Assembly (NCBI GenBank): GCA_946406115.1 | Contig: OX291545.1 | Coordinates: 7,378,001-7,442,000, forward strand | Reading direction: 5' to 3' | Source of the DNA: Apoda limacodes | Lineage: Eukaryota; Arthropoda; Insecta; Lepidoptera; Limacodidae | Length of the DNA: 64,000 nt | Notes under the pieces: model-generated | What the model saw: the letters and a program-made list of their open reading frames with translations, nothing else | What the model was told of the DNA's origin: nothing | Database searches by the model: none | Part shown: positions 46,855 to 58,129 of the stretch, piece after piece | Layout: each line of letters opens with the position of its first letter | Numbering within the stretch: position 1 is the first letter of the stretch | Position numbers and translations under genes: made by a program

Positions 46855-47065
46855 CACAGCCTAAACTTCAATTTCATTCAGTCAGCTATCGAAGACGTCT
46901 AGACAGAACAATCGTGAGGTAAGTCGAGTGGCGAGACGTCCGTCACATACGGTTAGTCGGGCGCTGTCCATCCACTGACAAATTTTTTTACGGCGCCATT
47001 TGAATGTCTCGACGTTGTGGAAGGAGATGACTGACTGTATGAATTAAATAAATGTTTAGGCTGTG
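46855..47065. mobile_element. Inverted-repeat element (CACAGCCTAAAC ends)
   Basis: Left end CACAGCCTAAACTTCAATTT continues to 'cattcagtcag'; the right end is the complement of CACAGCCTAAACATTTATTT and 'cattcatacagtcag' minus small gaps. 211 bp, no coding capacity. Target duplication not clear. It contains a good-looking donor (GTGAG/GTAAGT at 46919), which I attribute to the repeat. Confidence 0.6.
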
Positions 47066-48081
47066 CCGTTATTGTGAATTTGATAACACTGTTATGGTTA
47101 TGAAGATGTTATGTAAAATAGTGCGCTCGGCGAGGTTTACCAGATTATGGATATATCAACTCGTGTATAGATATTGTGTAAGAGTATTTCGATTAGATTT
47201 AAAAAAATACTTTGATATGCAATTAAGTTGAAGTAAAATATAAAAGTATATCAAGAAAGCTGGCGGTTTTTGTTTTAGAAAGCGTGAGCGTAAAACAGTC
47301 AAGTGTGTATTGAGCAGGGTTTACGAGTGTCATACGACTGTTTTCATCACACTTAAAGAACAATTTATACTTATGTTAGTGTTAAAATCTTGTAAAAAGT
47401 TGATATTTAAGTGAATCTGATAGTTTTGATATATTTTTAACTAACATTTTGTACTTATTTTTCCAAAAATAAGAACTTGTATGAAGAAATGATGTTCGAC
47501 AACATCTTAATTCAATACTTTTTGTAAAAGGCAGCACTGTATGCACTTTTAATAATTGACTGGGCTATGTGCCTACTGGTATTAAGTTTACAATTTGTAA
47601 TACAATTAAACATTAAACTTATCAATATTATATACCTCATGCATAGGGTTGCCATCCGTCCGGGTTTCCCCGTTATTTATTTAAGAACCAGTTAGTTATT
47701 TATTTTCCAAATCTTTAACACTTTTTAAATTTTTTTCTGAATAGTAAATTATTATGAAACTTAAGACGAGTCATTCTTGTAAAACGTGAATCAAAATATT
47801 GACATTAAAAGAGACATAGTCTTAAATCTTATATACCCTGTACACCCCTTATACCAACTTTTTCAATACTTTTAGGCTAGTTTTGTTTATTTCCTTCAGG
47901 CGAACATATGATATGTGCCACTTATAGACGTTAACCTAGTCCAATCATGAAAAGTGGCCTTTATTGTCTTTTGTATGTAATCATGTTCGTCGCAAACGGC
48001 TATAATGATTTATTGAAATTTGGGATTCGGGGATGTAGGGCATTAGCGATCTAGATTGTCATCTCTGAGGTAATCACTAGC
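47066..48081. other. PDE1 intron 1, unassigned
   Basis: 47643-47680 holds 'atagggttgccatccgtccg' and 'ggtttccccg', an element end seen in many animals; its other end was not found. No gene seen. Confidence 0.35.
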
Positions 48082-48135
48082 GAGCAAACCCACTGCCCAG
48101 AGCAAACCCATTGCCTAGAGCAAACATAATGTCTA
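48082..48135 (+). repeat. 18-bp tandem repeat, three units
   Basis: GAGCAAACCCACTGCCCA, GAGCAAACCCATTGCCTA, GAGCAAACATAATGTCTA, end to end. Confidence 0.85.
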
Positions 48136-48289
48136 GACATTGTTAATATACATGTAAAGTTTGCAAAAACAAAAAAACGATAAAAAAGTGTTAGTGTGCG
48201 GTTAAGATAAATATTTTGAATGATACGACTTTTTGAACACCTGCGTCTGGCGAACCTATATACAAAGGTTTATCTCATGATGCAAGCAT

Positions 48290-48365
48290 CCCTAGGCTTC
48301 GATGACCCCATACCACCAGGCGGGCCATGGGCTTGTTTGCCACCTTTACCATGTTTGCTAGGAGA
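48290..48365 (+). repeat. Short interspersed repeat fragment
   Basis: 'cataccaccaggcgggccat' and 'gggcttgtttgccaccttta' resemble the short blocks at 13850 and 17580. Confidence 0.45.
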
Positions 48366-48578
48366 AAAACATAAACTATGCAGATACAGCTATTTCCGGT
48401 TTACTGGTATACAATTTATATCCATTTGATAGTTGTTTAATACCTAGGTACTACTTTAACACTTTTAAAAACAAGTACCAATAATATTAATGCAAAAATT
48501 TTTGAAAATAATTATTGCTCATTCCGAAACAAATATATATTTGACAAAAAAAATGACATACAGGTAACTAGTACTTAC

Positions 48579-48639
48579 CCTTTATTTTGATTGTAAGCTC
48601 CCACGGAAAAGGATTTTCTGCCGAAATTGCAAATCGCAC
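48579..48639 (-). other. Exon-like 61-bp block on the minus strand
   Basis: Minus strand: pyrimidine-rich acceptor 'tttttttattttatttaag', then 20 codons reading VRFAISAENPFPWELTIKIK and one extra base, then a strong donor GTAAGTAC at 48578. The peptide looks protein-like but I do not recognise it. It leaves in phase 1, matching the entry phase of the minus-strand block at 7691-7832. Could be an exon of a gene antisense to PDE1, a relic inside a repeat, or chance. Confidence 0.35.
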
Positions 48640-49689
48640 CTTAAATAAAATAAAAAAAACAAATTGATTACAATACAAACTACAATCCCATACATTTTGC
48701 AACTTATAAGTACAATTAAATATTTGTAACGTCGACAAATCGTGCATAAATTTTTTTTTGCTCATGTTTTATTTATGATTTAGTCGCAGTTTTTTGTCGA
48801 ACAATTTATTGATCAGTATAACGTTTTTCCAATATGGCTGTCTCGTTATCGTAAGTCAGCCAGACCCTAAGGGACAGACAATACACCAAGGGTGTTACAA
48901 GTTTGGACAGAATAATAAACTTCCTCTACTGCGGTAGTATTTTTCCCTAATCAATAATATATTTAAAGCTATTCATTGCTTCAAAACCAATTAAATAATG
49001 CTGGCAGTCACGCAGATTCTGCCATATTTTTTTTAACTTAATTGTAAATTTTTCCTTAATAAACTTTAACCATTTAAACATTTAAAAGAAAAGAACGAGC
49101 ACAAAACAATACTCTGATATCGAATTAAAGTAATCTTGCCCCAAGCACCCCTTCCGCCAAGTTACCATGGAAACCTAATGGAGTAAACAGAAGCCTAGCA
49201 CTTCGAACGGAAATACTGCCTGGAGATATAGCAGCATAATACTGCTTTGAGATAAGACTGATATTACAATACTGTTTAAAGATTAGAGAGTTATATTTGT
49301 TTAGGGTAAGAATTAAAGTGAAATCTAATATTGTATCTGATTTATATATATATTTGAAGCTTGTGCATAAAAATCAGGAATACCTTTTTTAAACCTACCT
49401 GTATATCAGCCGTGAATGTCATAAAACTGAATTGTATAGTTGATAGTATAGAATAGTATAACAAGATTTATGCCAATCAGTCTTAATTTTATGATAAGTA
49501 CATGTACAGTTATGAACATTTTCTGTTTCACAACCACTTCTAATTTTCTTACTTGCTATGTTAATTTTAAATCTGGTGCTGGTGGCACAATAATAAAATC
49601 ATTATATAACTATTTATTTTATAAGACTCATAAAAAACAAGATCTTAGAGGCTTGAGATAGCGAAAAAAAAGTTTCCAAGTTATATCCA
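48640..49689. other. PDE1 intron 1, nothing recognised
   Basis: AT-rich; no frame or repeat family recognised. Confidence 0.4.
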
Positions 49690-49955
49690 AACAAAAATAT
49701 CGGAAATTATACTCATTGGCATCACGTCTTTGCTCCCTAGGAGATGATTTTTCAAAAATATCAATTTATATGCATTATGTTTTGATATTGACGGATTTTC
49801 ATACAAACTGCCAATCCCCAATTTTACTCCTTTACGACATGAGTTTTGCAAATCCTTTCTTAGTGGAGCCCTACATCAAGTATTTCAAGGTTTTAGACCC
49901 AGCGATTTAGGCTGCACATGGATATGTCATTGAATCAGTCAGTCAGTCAGTTTTT
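49690..49955 (-). repeat. Family C repeat, reverse copy
   Basis: On the minus strand: (CTGA)n at 49954-49936, 'tgcagcctaaatcgctgggt', 'gtagggctccactaagaaag', 'gatttgcaaaactcat'. Same order as 51955-52180 and 15555-15880. Confidence 0.7.
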
Positions 49956-49959
49956 TTAA

Positions 49960-50360
49960 CGACTTCGAGTTTTGTAATCTGTCCTATGAACTGCGCAATA
50001 GTCTCACAAAATTGGCCAAACTTTAGAAAGAGACAGTTAAACTGTGGTGTTTAATTCAACCAGTGTGAATTTGGTTACCTTTACGGAGTATTTAATTAAA
50101 GCTATTGATGCTCAGAAGAAGGTTAATGCCATATATACGGACATATGCAAAGCTTTGATACAGTTCTGCATTCGATACTACTACAAAAACTGTCCTACAA
50201 TGGGTATGCCGGTTCCGGTAAGGTGGTTATCAACATATTTAAAAAAATCGGGTTTTCGATGTTGTTAATGGTTTTCATTCAAATATGTTTTAAATCATAT
50301 CTGGAGTTCCACAAGGCTCACACCTTGGGTAAATCTTGTTCAACATATTTTGAAATGAAT
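49960..50360 (+). pseudogene. Fragment of a non-LTR reverse transcriptase
   Basis: 50056-50160 reads 'TSVNLVTFTEYLIKAIDAQK' and 'VNAIYTD'; after a frameshift 50150-50270 reads 'SFDTVLHSILLQKLSYNGYA'. Near 50297 the frame shows GVPQG. These are the central reverse transcriptase blocks ('DF.KAFDTV.H', 'GVPQGS.LG'). No FADD region remains. Confidence 0.7.
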
Positions 50361-51684
50361 ATATTTCACAAAATGACGTCACAACCACGATCCATGATCT
50401 TTAATCTAAAATAATTTAATCCAAAAACCACAGGCTAAAGCATGGTATTTTTTTAGTTGAACGTCAGCTGTCAATGTCAAATTTTAACTATCGGTACATT
50501 TCATACAGTACAAACAAAACATAATGAACATGGTGAAAGTAAAACATAATAACATACGGACCGTCAGACACGACGTAATTATAATGTTCCGTTGTTACCA
50601 CATGGCTACAGAATTCTAAAAACAATAAACTATGTATTGAAGTATATGTTTTTGTGTATAGATCCCACGTTTAAAAACGAACTAAAAGTAAAAAAAAATA
50701 ATTTCTCCTACACCCATTCAAATTCCTAGTTACGTACGCATTGCATACCGCATAGATTTTTTAATAGATATTAAAATATTTTTACTTAACCATAAATATA
50801 ATCCTATATACCTTTTTATCTTATCTATCATACATAAAATGCCTACTGAATTACCTAGTACTACCTTTATACGTATTTCTAATGTAAAAGTTTAAAACCA
50901 TTTGAAATGCCTTTCAATACAGTTACATAGGCAGCATATAATAGTGCAATGAGTCCTATTCAATGCTGGTCTGATTGAACTTCCAATTGAAAACGGATGT
51001 AAGCCGGCCGAGATGAATACAAAATTTTAAAGTGTTCGCTTTTAAAATAAATTTTAACTATATTTCCTTGCATGCTAGCATGAAAAAATAGTAGTTATTT
51101 TACTATGACATTGATTAGAGATATGTTTCGTTTTTATTTTCATTGCTGAATGTAAATTAATATAAAAACATTAGCCGTTTTGTATTTTACATTAATTAAA
51201 ATCAAATTAGGATTTTTTTTTTTTTTAATTATTGCATTTGTATAAAAAATACAACTATATAGGTAAATTTTAAAAAGTATAACCGTATCTAAATAAAAAA
51301 ATGTCATTCGAATCGTCAGAGCAGCTTCCGGGATACGCAAATATGTATTAGAATTGCTCGTTTAAATATACGTATAAGATAAGTGTTTGTATGTTTGTCC
51401 AGGGTTTGTACAAGAACATGAAAAAAAATTCTACTCTATCGTAAAAACCGTAATAGGTTCATACATTCGTAAGGCAGGCAACACTACGCTACTACGCTAG
51501 AAGGTATTAATTTTTTTTAGAAAAACGGATCTCTACAAACGCTAAGATAACAAAAAAAGGGATGACGCGTTGGAGTTATAATAATGCTCTTTAACTATTT
51601 TAACGTATTAAAGCATCCAAAGCTGTCTTTATTGTCCCATCACCTGCAGTTACATTTTAAACTAAAGACATATTTTGTTTACAG
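50361..51684. other. End of PDE1 intron 1, nothing recognised
   Basis: AT-rich intronic DNA; the last bases 'tattttgtttacag' form the acceptor of the next exon. Confidence 0.45.
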
Positions 51685-51841
51685 AACAAGGCGCTCTTAC
51701 AATAGTCCGGCGATCCTCAAGCCGAAGTAAAACCGACAGTTGCTCGACCCCCACAGACGAGCAGCTCGACCAGCTAGACCTTGACACTGAAAACTTGCCC
51801 GCCGTCGACACGCCCGATGCATGTGACAAAGCCGCCCTTAG
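51685..51841 (+). CDS. Pde1c: PDE1 (calmodulin-dependent phosphodiesterase), second coding exon
   Basis: 157 bp. Acceptor 'tattttgtttacag' before 51685, donor CTTAG/GTAAGT at 51841-51842. Entered in phase 1 it is open throughout: KQGALTIVRRSSSRSKTDSC, a Ser/Thr-rich patch with basic residues, then 'STPTDEQLDQLDLDTENLPA', 'VDTPDACDKAAL', leaving two bases of an Arg codon. The last residues precede the conserved LRYLLRQL helix in the next exon. This is a regulatory N-terminal linker; the RRSSS run could be a kinase site (inference). GC content is high compared with its surroundings, as expected for a host exon. Confidence 0.85.
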
Positions 51842-51954
51842 GTAAGTTTTCCCCTCTCGATTGAAAACCTAACCATAATTTACTACAGCCATAATTGACT
51901 ACATCAATGATATATTATTTATCTATTTCAATGCACTACACAAACAAACAATCT

Positions 51955-52180
51955 ATGTCTGTATATTCGTTGATAAAAGAATCTCAGATACTCTGACTGA
52001 TTCAAAGAGATATCAAGGCAAAAACCAAATCGCTGGGTGTAGAAACTTAAAATTTGGCATGTGGGTTTCTTTCTTGACGTAGGGCTCCACTAAGAAAGGA
52101 TTCTGCAAACACAATAAGGAATCTTAACTTCTACCAATATGGAAAAATTCGTTTCGTCTTCGTATGTTATATAATATCGT
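51955..52180 (+). repeat. Family C repeat, copy in PDE1 intron 2
   Basis: 'ctctgactgattcaaagaga', 'ccaaatcgctgggtgtagaa', 'acttaaaatttggcatgtgg' and 'gtagggctccactaagaaag' match the reverse copy at 49690-49955. Confidence 0.7.
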
Positions 52181-52877
52181 TTTTTTTACCTTTGACGCAA
52201 CAAAATAACGCGTTACCAGTGAATTAAAAGCATCTTTTACTGGGCAAACTGTGGCATTCAATTCTCTAAAAATGACTCACAAAATTAATAATTACCAGTC
52301 ACGAATTTTGTAATGCGCGAGTCCCAGAGCTAGAGAAGAAGAAACTTATATTATTTTATATTTATATATTGTTTATTACTCAGAAATGTAACAATCACAA
52401 TTTCACATAATTATTACTGGTAATAAATCATATTTTCAAGCATCCTCAGAGGTAGGCAATTTAGTTATGGTATAGGTAGGTATCTAATATAACCTGACTG
52501 CTTAAAGAATCTGTTTAAGAACTCGTGCTATCAGCGCCAATCCTATCTATTATAAATGCAAATACAGCTGTGAATATTCAAAGCTTCGGTTCAGTATTTT
52601 ACCTCAGGAATATTTTGTTATTAATATTATTCAGGGCTTAATATAACTTTTTAGACAGCCTTTACTACAGATATACAAGGAGAGGGGAGATTAATTAAGT
52701 TTTACTGGTATAAATAGTAGTTTGTTAACTAAGGGATTAATAAATAAATGAGTAACTCGTTTCTGACGAGATATTTTGACCAATAGTTCGAGTCTAAAAC
52801 GGGCCTTTCGCCCCAATCAAACACCCTACTTTTCATTTTGAAAATGAGAAAAGCAAACACATCTATTTACCTCAACT
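52181..52877. other. PDE1 intron 2, nothing recognised
   Basis: No gene or repeat family recognised. Confidence 0.4.
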
Positions 52878-53070
52878 CAAAATAAAATGATTTTATTTGC
52901 TAACGACATTTCAGTAATTGTGACATATTAAAATAAGAACATTGATAAATATGAATATGACTTCAATAATACAATTTATCCCATTATGAAATGGCTAGAA
53001 AATAATAATTTAAATGTAAACCACAATAAAACATATTTTATACAATTCTACAATTATGGAATAAAATTAA
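52878..53070 (+). pseudogene. LINE reverse transcriptase fragment, left of the RTE element
   Basis: Reads 'KMILFANDISVIVTY', a stop, then 'NNTIYPIMKWLENNNLNVNH' and 'NKTYFIQFYNYG'. This is the catalytic block (FADD here FAND) plus the following segment of a LINE. It stops where the reverse-oriented RTE begins; a possible 3' tail of the same LINE lies beyond at 55840-56035. Confidence 0.65.
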
Positions 53071-53074
53071 ATAC

Positions 53075-55640
53075 GACCTCATTCTCCTCCATTTAGCGGA
53101 GGGCCGTCCCACGCTGCGCTTTCCGGTTCATGGTCGCCACTTGAGAACCTTCTTGCCTGCCCATTGCCACTTCAGCTTTGCGATTCGGTGAGCTATGTCG
53201 GCGACTTTAGTTCTCCTACGGATTTCCTGATTCCTGATTCGATCACCTAGGGAAACTCCAAGCATAGCTCTTTCCATCGCCCGCTGAGCGATCTTGAGCT
53301 TTCGTATAACGCCCATAGTTAGCGGCCATGTCTCAGTGCCGTAATTCATTAGTGGCAACTCACACTGGTTGAAGACTTTTGTCTTCAAGCACTGGGGTAT
53401 TAAGGACGAGAAAAAAGTACGCAGTTTTCCGAACGCTGCCCAACTGAGTTGATATTCGGATATTAACTTGGTTCTCGAAATTGGACCTACCTCATCGAAC
53501 AGTTTGTCCCAGGTATACGTATTCGTCAACAACTTCGAGAGTAGAGTTCCTAACAGTTATTGGAGAGGGTGCTACATGGCCATTCGACATGATTTTCGTC
53601 TTGTCCATGTTCATCTTGAGGCCCACTCGTTGAGAAGCTCTACTGAGGCTTTCGAGCATTGTGTTAAGGTCCTCCGTCGATTCTACCATGACGACAATAT
53701 CGTCGGCAAACTGATGGTGGGTAATGTACTCGCCATTTACATTGATGCCAAAACCGTCCCAGTCCAGAAGCTTAAATTCATCTTCCAACGTATTTATGAA
53801 CAATTTCGGAGATATGACATCTCCCTGTCTCATACTTCTCTGCAGTTGGATCGGTTTTGAGTTCTGATCTAGGAGACGGACTGACATGGTGGCGTTATCT
53901 TACGAGCATTTTAGCACCTCGATATACCGATGATCAATACGGTATCTCTGTAGAGCCTGTAGCACTGCCCATGTTTCCACCGAATCGAAGGCTTTCTCCT
54001 AGTCCACAAACGCTAAGCAAAGGGGCCGATTATACTCTTTTGACTTCTGTATAATCTGCCGCAGCGTATGTATGTGGTCTACGGTACTATAGCCTCTTCG
54101 GAAACTGGCTTGTTCGGGAGACTGGAAGTCGCCGAACTTGCGAGCGAGACGGTTCGTAATTACTCTTGAAAACAGCTTATAAACATGGCTTAGAAGCGTG
54201 ATGGGCCTGTTATTCTTAAAAAGCGTATTGTCGCCTTTTTTTAAGAAAAGCGCAACCACGCCTTTGTACCATGCTTGTGGCGAAGTACCTTCGAGTATGA
54301 CGGTGTTAACAAGCTTCTGAAGGACTTTAAGTACCCGGTGCCTTATTGTTTTTAAGCTGTTTAAGAGCCATACTAATATCCTACAAGCTGACGTCCGGTA
54401 TGTCCTCGGTATAGTGTCAAGTCAGTCTAGCTCTAGGGTCTTTAGCTGGACTGCCAACTGGTTTCGATGTCGACGTGTATAACTGTCCATAGAATTTCTC
54501 GATCTCCTCCAAGACTTCTAGTCCAGACGAAACAATGCTGCCGTCCTCCGTTTTCAGCCTTGCCAGACGACTTCGCCCAATAGCTAGATCACTCGCGAAC
54601 ACTTTGGAACCTTTGTTCCGTTCTATTGCCTCCTCAATACGTTCAATGTATTACAGTGGCGTTTGTCGCGTGCAAGTGATTTTGAGATCTGTCTATTAAG
54701 CCGCCGATATAACACTGCATCATCCGAAGACTGCAACCTAAGGTTTCGACTCTCGTCCATAAGTCCGAGAGTGTTTTTGTTCTATTTGTAAGGTGGGTTT
54801 CGTCCAGTGATTTCCTTTAAGCATTGAAAGCGATTTTAGAGTTGGAGCTGAATGTTTTCTGGGTTTTGGGCTTTGTCAGTCGAGACCTATCAAGCTTTAT
54901 ATTAAGGTTAAATGAGCCTCTTACCATACGGTGATCACTTCCGGTTTTGACCGTGTTGATCACAGAGACATCATTGAACACTTGCTTTTCCGTTGACATG
55001 ATAAAGTCAATCTCATTCTTCGTGCAACTATCCGGACTCATCCTGGTCTACTTCCTGTGGGGGCGCTTCTTGATAAAGGAATTCATCATAAAGAGGCCAT
55101 CCTTTTCCATGAAGTCGGCCAGCATCTGCCCTCTGGAGTTCCGTTGTCCATATCCAAATTGCCCCACTCTTAGCTCATTATCACTTCGTTTGCCTATTTA
55201 CGCGTTAAAGTCCCCCATCACGACGTTATAGTGTGTTTTGGAGGAGTGTATGGCTTTAGAAATGTCCTCATACATCTCTTCCACTACGTCGTCTGGGTGT
55301 GTCAAAGTCGTAAACCTGTATGACCTTCAGCGAATATCGTTTTAATATTCTGAGTATTTGGTACGCTACCCTGGTCGCCACACTGTCAACTTTGATAATA
55401 TTGTTGACGAGGGACTTGCGGACGATAATGCCCTGCCGTTACCAAGGCCGCTACCGTAGCCTGGACTAGCAGGGCTGCCGGGGACTAGGGGCCGTTTGTT
55501 CTTTGTGCCGTTCATTTTGTTGGAGGGCTTGCCATACTCGCCACGCCTGGCAAGCGGGTTGGCGAGCGCAGTAGTGTTATAGGTGGTCGCTGCTGCCCGA
55601 CATCCCCTATCGGATAGTAGAAGGGAACAAGGATTAGGGT
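53075..55640 (-). pseudogene. RTE-type non-LTR retrotransposon (endonuclease and reverse transcriptase)
   Basis: Minus strand. The endonuclease lies at about 55480-54830: 'GSGLGNGRALSSVRKSLVNN', 'VDSVATRVAYQIL', 'VVMGDFNA'-like sequence near 55210, 'QMLADFMEKDGLFMMNSFIK', and 'EIDFIMSTEKQVFNDV' with 'TGSDHRMVRG' (SDH motif). The linker is at 54602-54417. The reverse transcriptase begins at 54259 ('NNRPITLLSHVYKLFSRVIT', 'FRRGYSTVDHIHTLRQIIQK') and continues at 53887-53492 with 'SMRQGDVISPKLFINTLEDE' and 'HHQFADDIVVMVES' (FADD intact). 53532-53128 gives 'QLSWAAFGKLRTFFSSLIPQ' and 'KIAQRAMERAMLGVSLGDRI'. This order and wording match lepidopteran RTE proteins. Frameshifts and stops break it into at least five pieces, and the last about 40 residues (RWTDDL...) are missing. 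Confidence 0.9.
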
Positions 55641-55839
55641 TGGGATGTGATGATTTTTTTTAATGGAAATTGTATAATGAGTGAGATAAGTCGAAGGGGG
55701 GGGGGATACTGCTGTTGGAAGGAAATGGGGAGAATTAGCAGTAGCTCTGGAGGCCGGGGTTGCGTTCCCGTGTATTTGGAAATGAATAGGTACCCCTGAC
55801 CCATGAAAAGGAGGAATGCGTCCTCATAATATTATTTTA
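55641..55839. other. RTE 5' UTR or junction sequence
   Basis: Contains a G run (55697-55705) and 'ggaggccggggttgcgttcc'. Probably the 5' end of the RTE; the exact boundary is not visible. Confidence 0.35.
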
Positions 55840-56035
55840 TTTACTTTTCTTAGTGTAGATACCTATTTTTTTCTTCTTACCTGTAATTATCATTTACTTT
55901 ACAAACACATGCATACAATTTTAATATAAACTTGGACTCCATTACTAATGGTCAATCATAGTGCTATAAAAATATGTAGGTGCCAACATTTGTATTTATC
56001 TGTGTTTGAGGCAAATAAAGAATCTGAAACTGAAC
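55840..56035 (+). repeat. LINE 3' tail, right of the RTE element
   Basis: Ends 'tgtttgaggcaaataaagaa' and 'tctgaaactgaac', a usual LINE 3' tail. May belong to the fragment at 52878-53070, now separated by the RTE. Confidence 0.45.
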
Positions 56036-56962
56036 TTACCAAGAATTTGCACTAATCTCGTTTTCAGGTGTTTTTTTTACACGCGCTATTTTTTTAAAGC
56101 ACCACTATACCAACCAGTGTCTTTGAGTTGTACATATAGACATCGAGATCTCTAATCTGACCTATGGACTGCGCAATAACCTTTCAAAAACTCTTTATAA
56201 AGATAATCTGTGGTTTCCTTTTTGCAAAAAAAAAACAAACGTAGAAAGAGAAAACTACTCGATGCACGTTTGTGCATCTCTGTCTCACTTCTGTAACTGT
56301 GTTTACTTCACAACTAACTAACTCTATGTCTATAGTTGTACCAAAAGTATAGGAAGTAATACGCAGACCTTGTAGACATTGCTAACTTGTATCACTTTCA
56401 ACCCGCTTCTTAGATAATCTATGGTCTACTTTCAAAGTATAAGAAATGAAAAAGTTATACTTGCTTTAAATACAATTATTATTATATGTGACATGACATC
56501 TTACTTCTATGTTCTGTTCGCGGCTCCCCCGGGGTCTATATTGATTATCGGCAAGTCCTTGATTATATTCAAAAAGTTTTATTTTTATTTAATTCGTCTA
56601 CGTGAAATTCGTTAATAATTATTCCGGTGAAAACTTCAACAAACTCTGTGCCAAAAACCATTTCAATCAGTTGCTCTAGCGACGTTGAGCAATAGTAAAC
56701 ATACAAACAAACAGGCTTTCACAAATATTTATAATTTAGATTGGTTACTCTTCGTTTCTGCGTTATCAAATCGTTTAATATCCATAACTTTTACTTGAAA
56801 TATTAATATTTTTTATTTATAATAATTATAATTGTTTCATATTTACTTTTTATTAGTTTATATACTTTATTTGAATTAGTTTAATTTTAAAAATGTATTA
56901 TACTTAATTTTGGTAGTGTTATACTTGAAATAGCAACTACAACTATAAATTAGTAGTTGCTA
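56036..56962. other. PDE1 intron 2, short-repeat fragment and AT-rich DNA
   Basis: 56140-56210 ('tctaatctgacctatggact', 'gcgcaataacctttcaaaaa') matches 49965-50020 ('tgtaatctgtcctatgaact'). The rest is AT-rich. Confidence 0.45.
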
Positions 56963-57306
56963 AGAAAAACAGCTGTGACATACAGAAAAACAGCTGTGAC
57001 ATACAGAAAAACAGCTGTGACATACAGAAAAACAGCTGTGACATACAGAAAAACAGCTGTGACATACAGAAAAACAGCTGTGACATACAGAAAAACAGCT
57101 GTGACATACAGAAAAACAGCTGTGACATACAGAAAAACAGCTGTGACATACAGAAAAACAGCTGTGACATACAGAAAAACAGCTGTGACATACAGAAAAA
57201 CAGCTGTGACATACAGAAAAACAGCTGTGACATACAGAAAAACAGCTGTGACATACAGAAAAACAGCTGTGACATACAGAAAAACAGCTGTGACATACAG
57301 AAAAAC
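56963..57306. repeat. 21-bp satellite, 16 full copies plus a partial
   Basis: Sixteen full units with core CAGCTGTGACATAC preceded by 'agaaaaa', from 56963 to 57298, then 8 bp of a seventeenth. I see no difference between units. Because 21 is a multiple of three, both strands give long open frames (repeating RKTAVTY on +, FFCMSQL on -); these are artefacts. The downstream flank 'ggttctttttgtacggaact' resembles the end of the 'ggttccg...ggaaccc' short repeats, and the core 'gctgtgacatac' is identical to a motif at 38689-38700 within such a repeat. Confidence 0.97.
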
Positions 57307-58129
57307 ACCGAAGTTTAACCGTAAAGGTTCTTTTTGTACGGAACTCTACAATTATAACAGATCAATGTTCTACTAATTTTGTAACATTTTATTTTTACAA
57401 AAATATTTACTTGGTTTCTGAAAATTGCAACTTAAAATCACACATTTAACAAAATAAATAATTAAATATTTTTTTAATTAATTCAATTGTTTTATTAATG
57501 TTATAAAGCGTCAAATACAAAACAACCGTCATATAGAAATATTCATAACATATTTTTTCTGAGCTGTCATTAAAACAAGGCAATTTATTATTTCAGCTGA
57601 TTTGTCAGGAAGTGTGATGGCGGCACGCAGTTGAATTAAGTACCCAATTGAAATATGGAAACTGTTTATTAATTATTCCCATTTCTACGCTGGATGATCG
57701 TTAAAGAGTACTCATCATAAATTATAATGAAGGTTTGAATATTTACAGCGCAAGTGTTACTTGTCGTAAAATATTTTGGAAGTTGTTAGTGTTAAGATTG
57801 AGTCGAGTCTCAACTTTGAATATGTTTATTTAAATAATTGTTCGTTAAAAAAATTGTCATGAATTTGTCTCATATTACGTTCCAATTAAAACTAACTAAC
57901 GTCCATAATTAGGGGATTAAGGTTCTAATTTGGTAATACGTTGATATTACTAAATCTCCTGAGTAATCTTGGCAGAAGTTATCTATTTTTCCTATCAAAC
58001 TGTAACTGCAGATTATAATAATCATATTTTATGAGATTGTAATAAAATATAATATGCCAGTAGATATCAAACGCTTTTTAATGTGATTAATAGGTTTTCT
58101 TGATTTGTATTGCACACACCCCATAAATT
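57307..58129. other. PDE1 intron 2, nothing recognised
   Basis: AT-rich, no gene seen. Confidence 0.4.

Noticed and set aside
46872..46919. Possible alternative PDE1 promoter and first exon (TCAGTC initiator, GTAAGT donor)
   Set aside because: It lies inside an inverted-repeat element, has no ATG, and would not provide a start in frame with 51685.
53468..54054. Plus-strand open frames of 130 and 65 codons
   Set aside because: Antisense shadows of the RTE reverse transcriptase.
56943..57376. Open frames of 121 and 139 codons on opposite strands
   Set aside because: Both are products of the 21-bp satellite, whose unit length is a multiple of three; the proteins are simple heptad repetitions.
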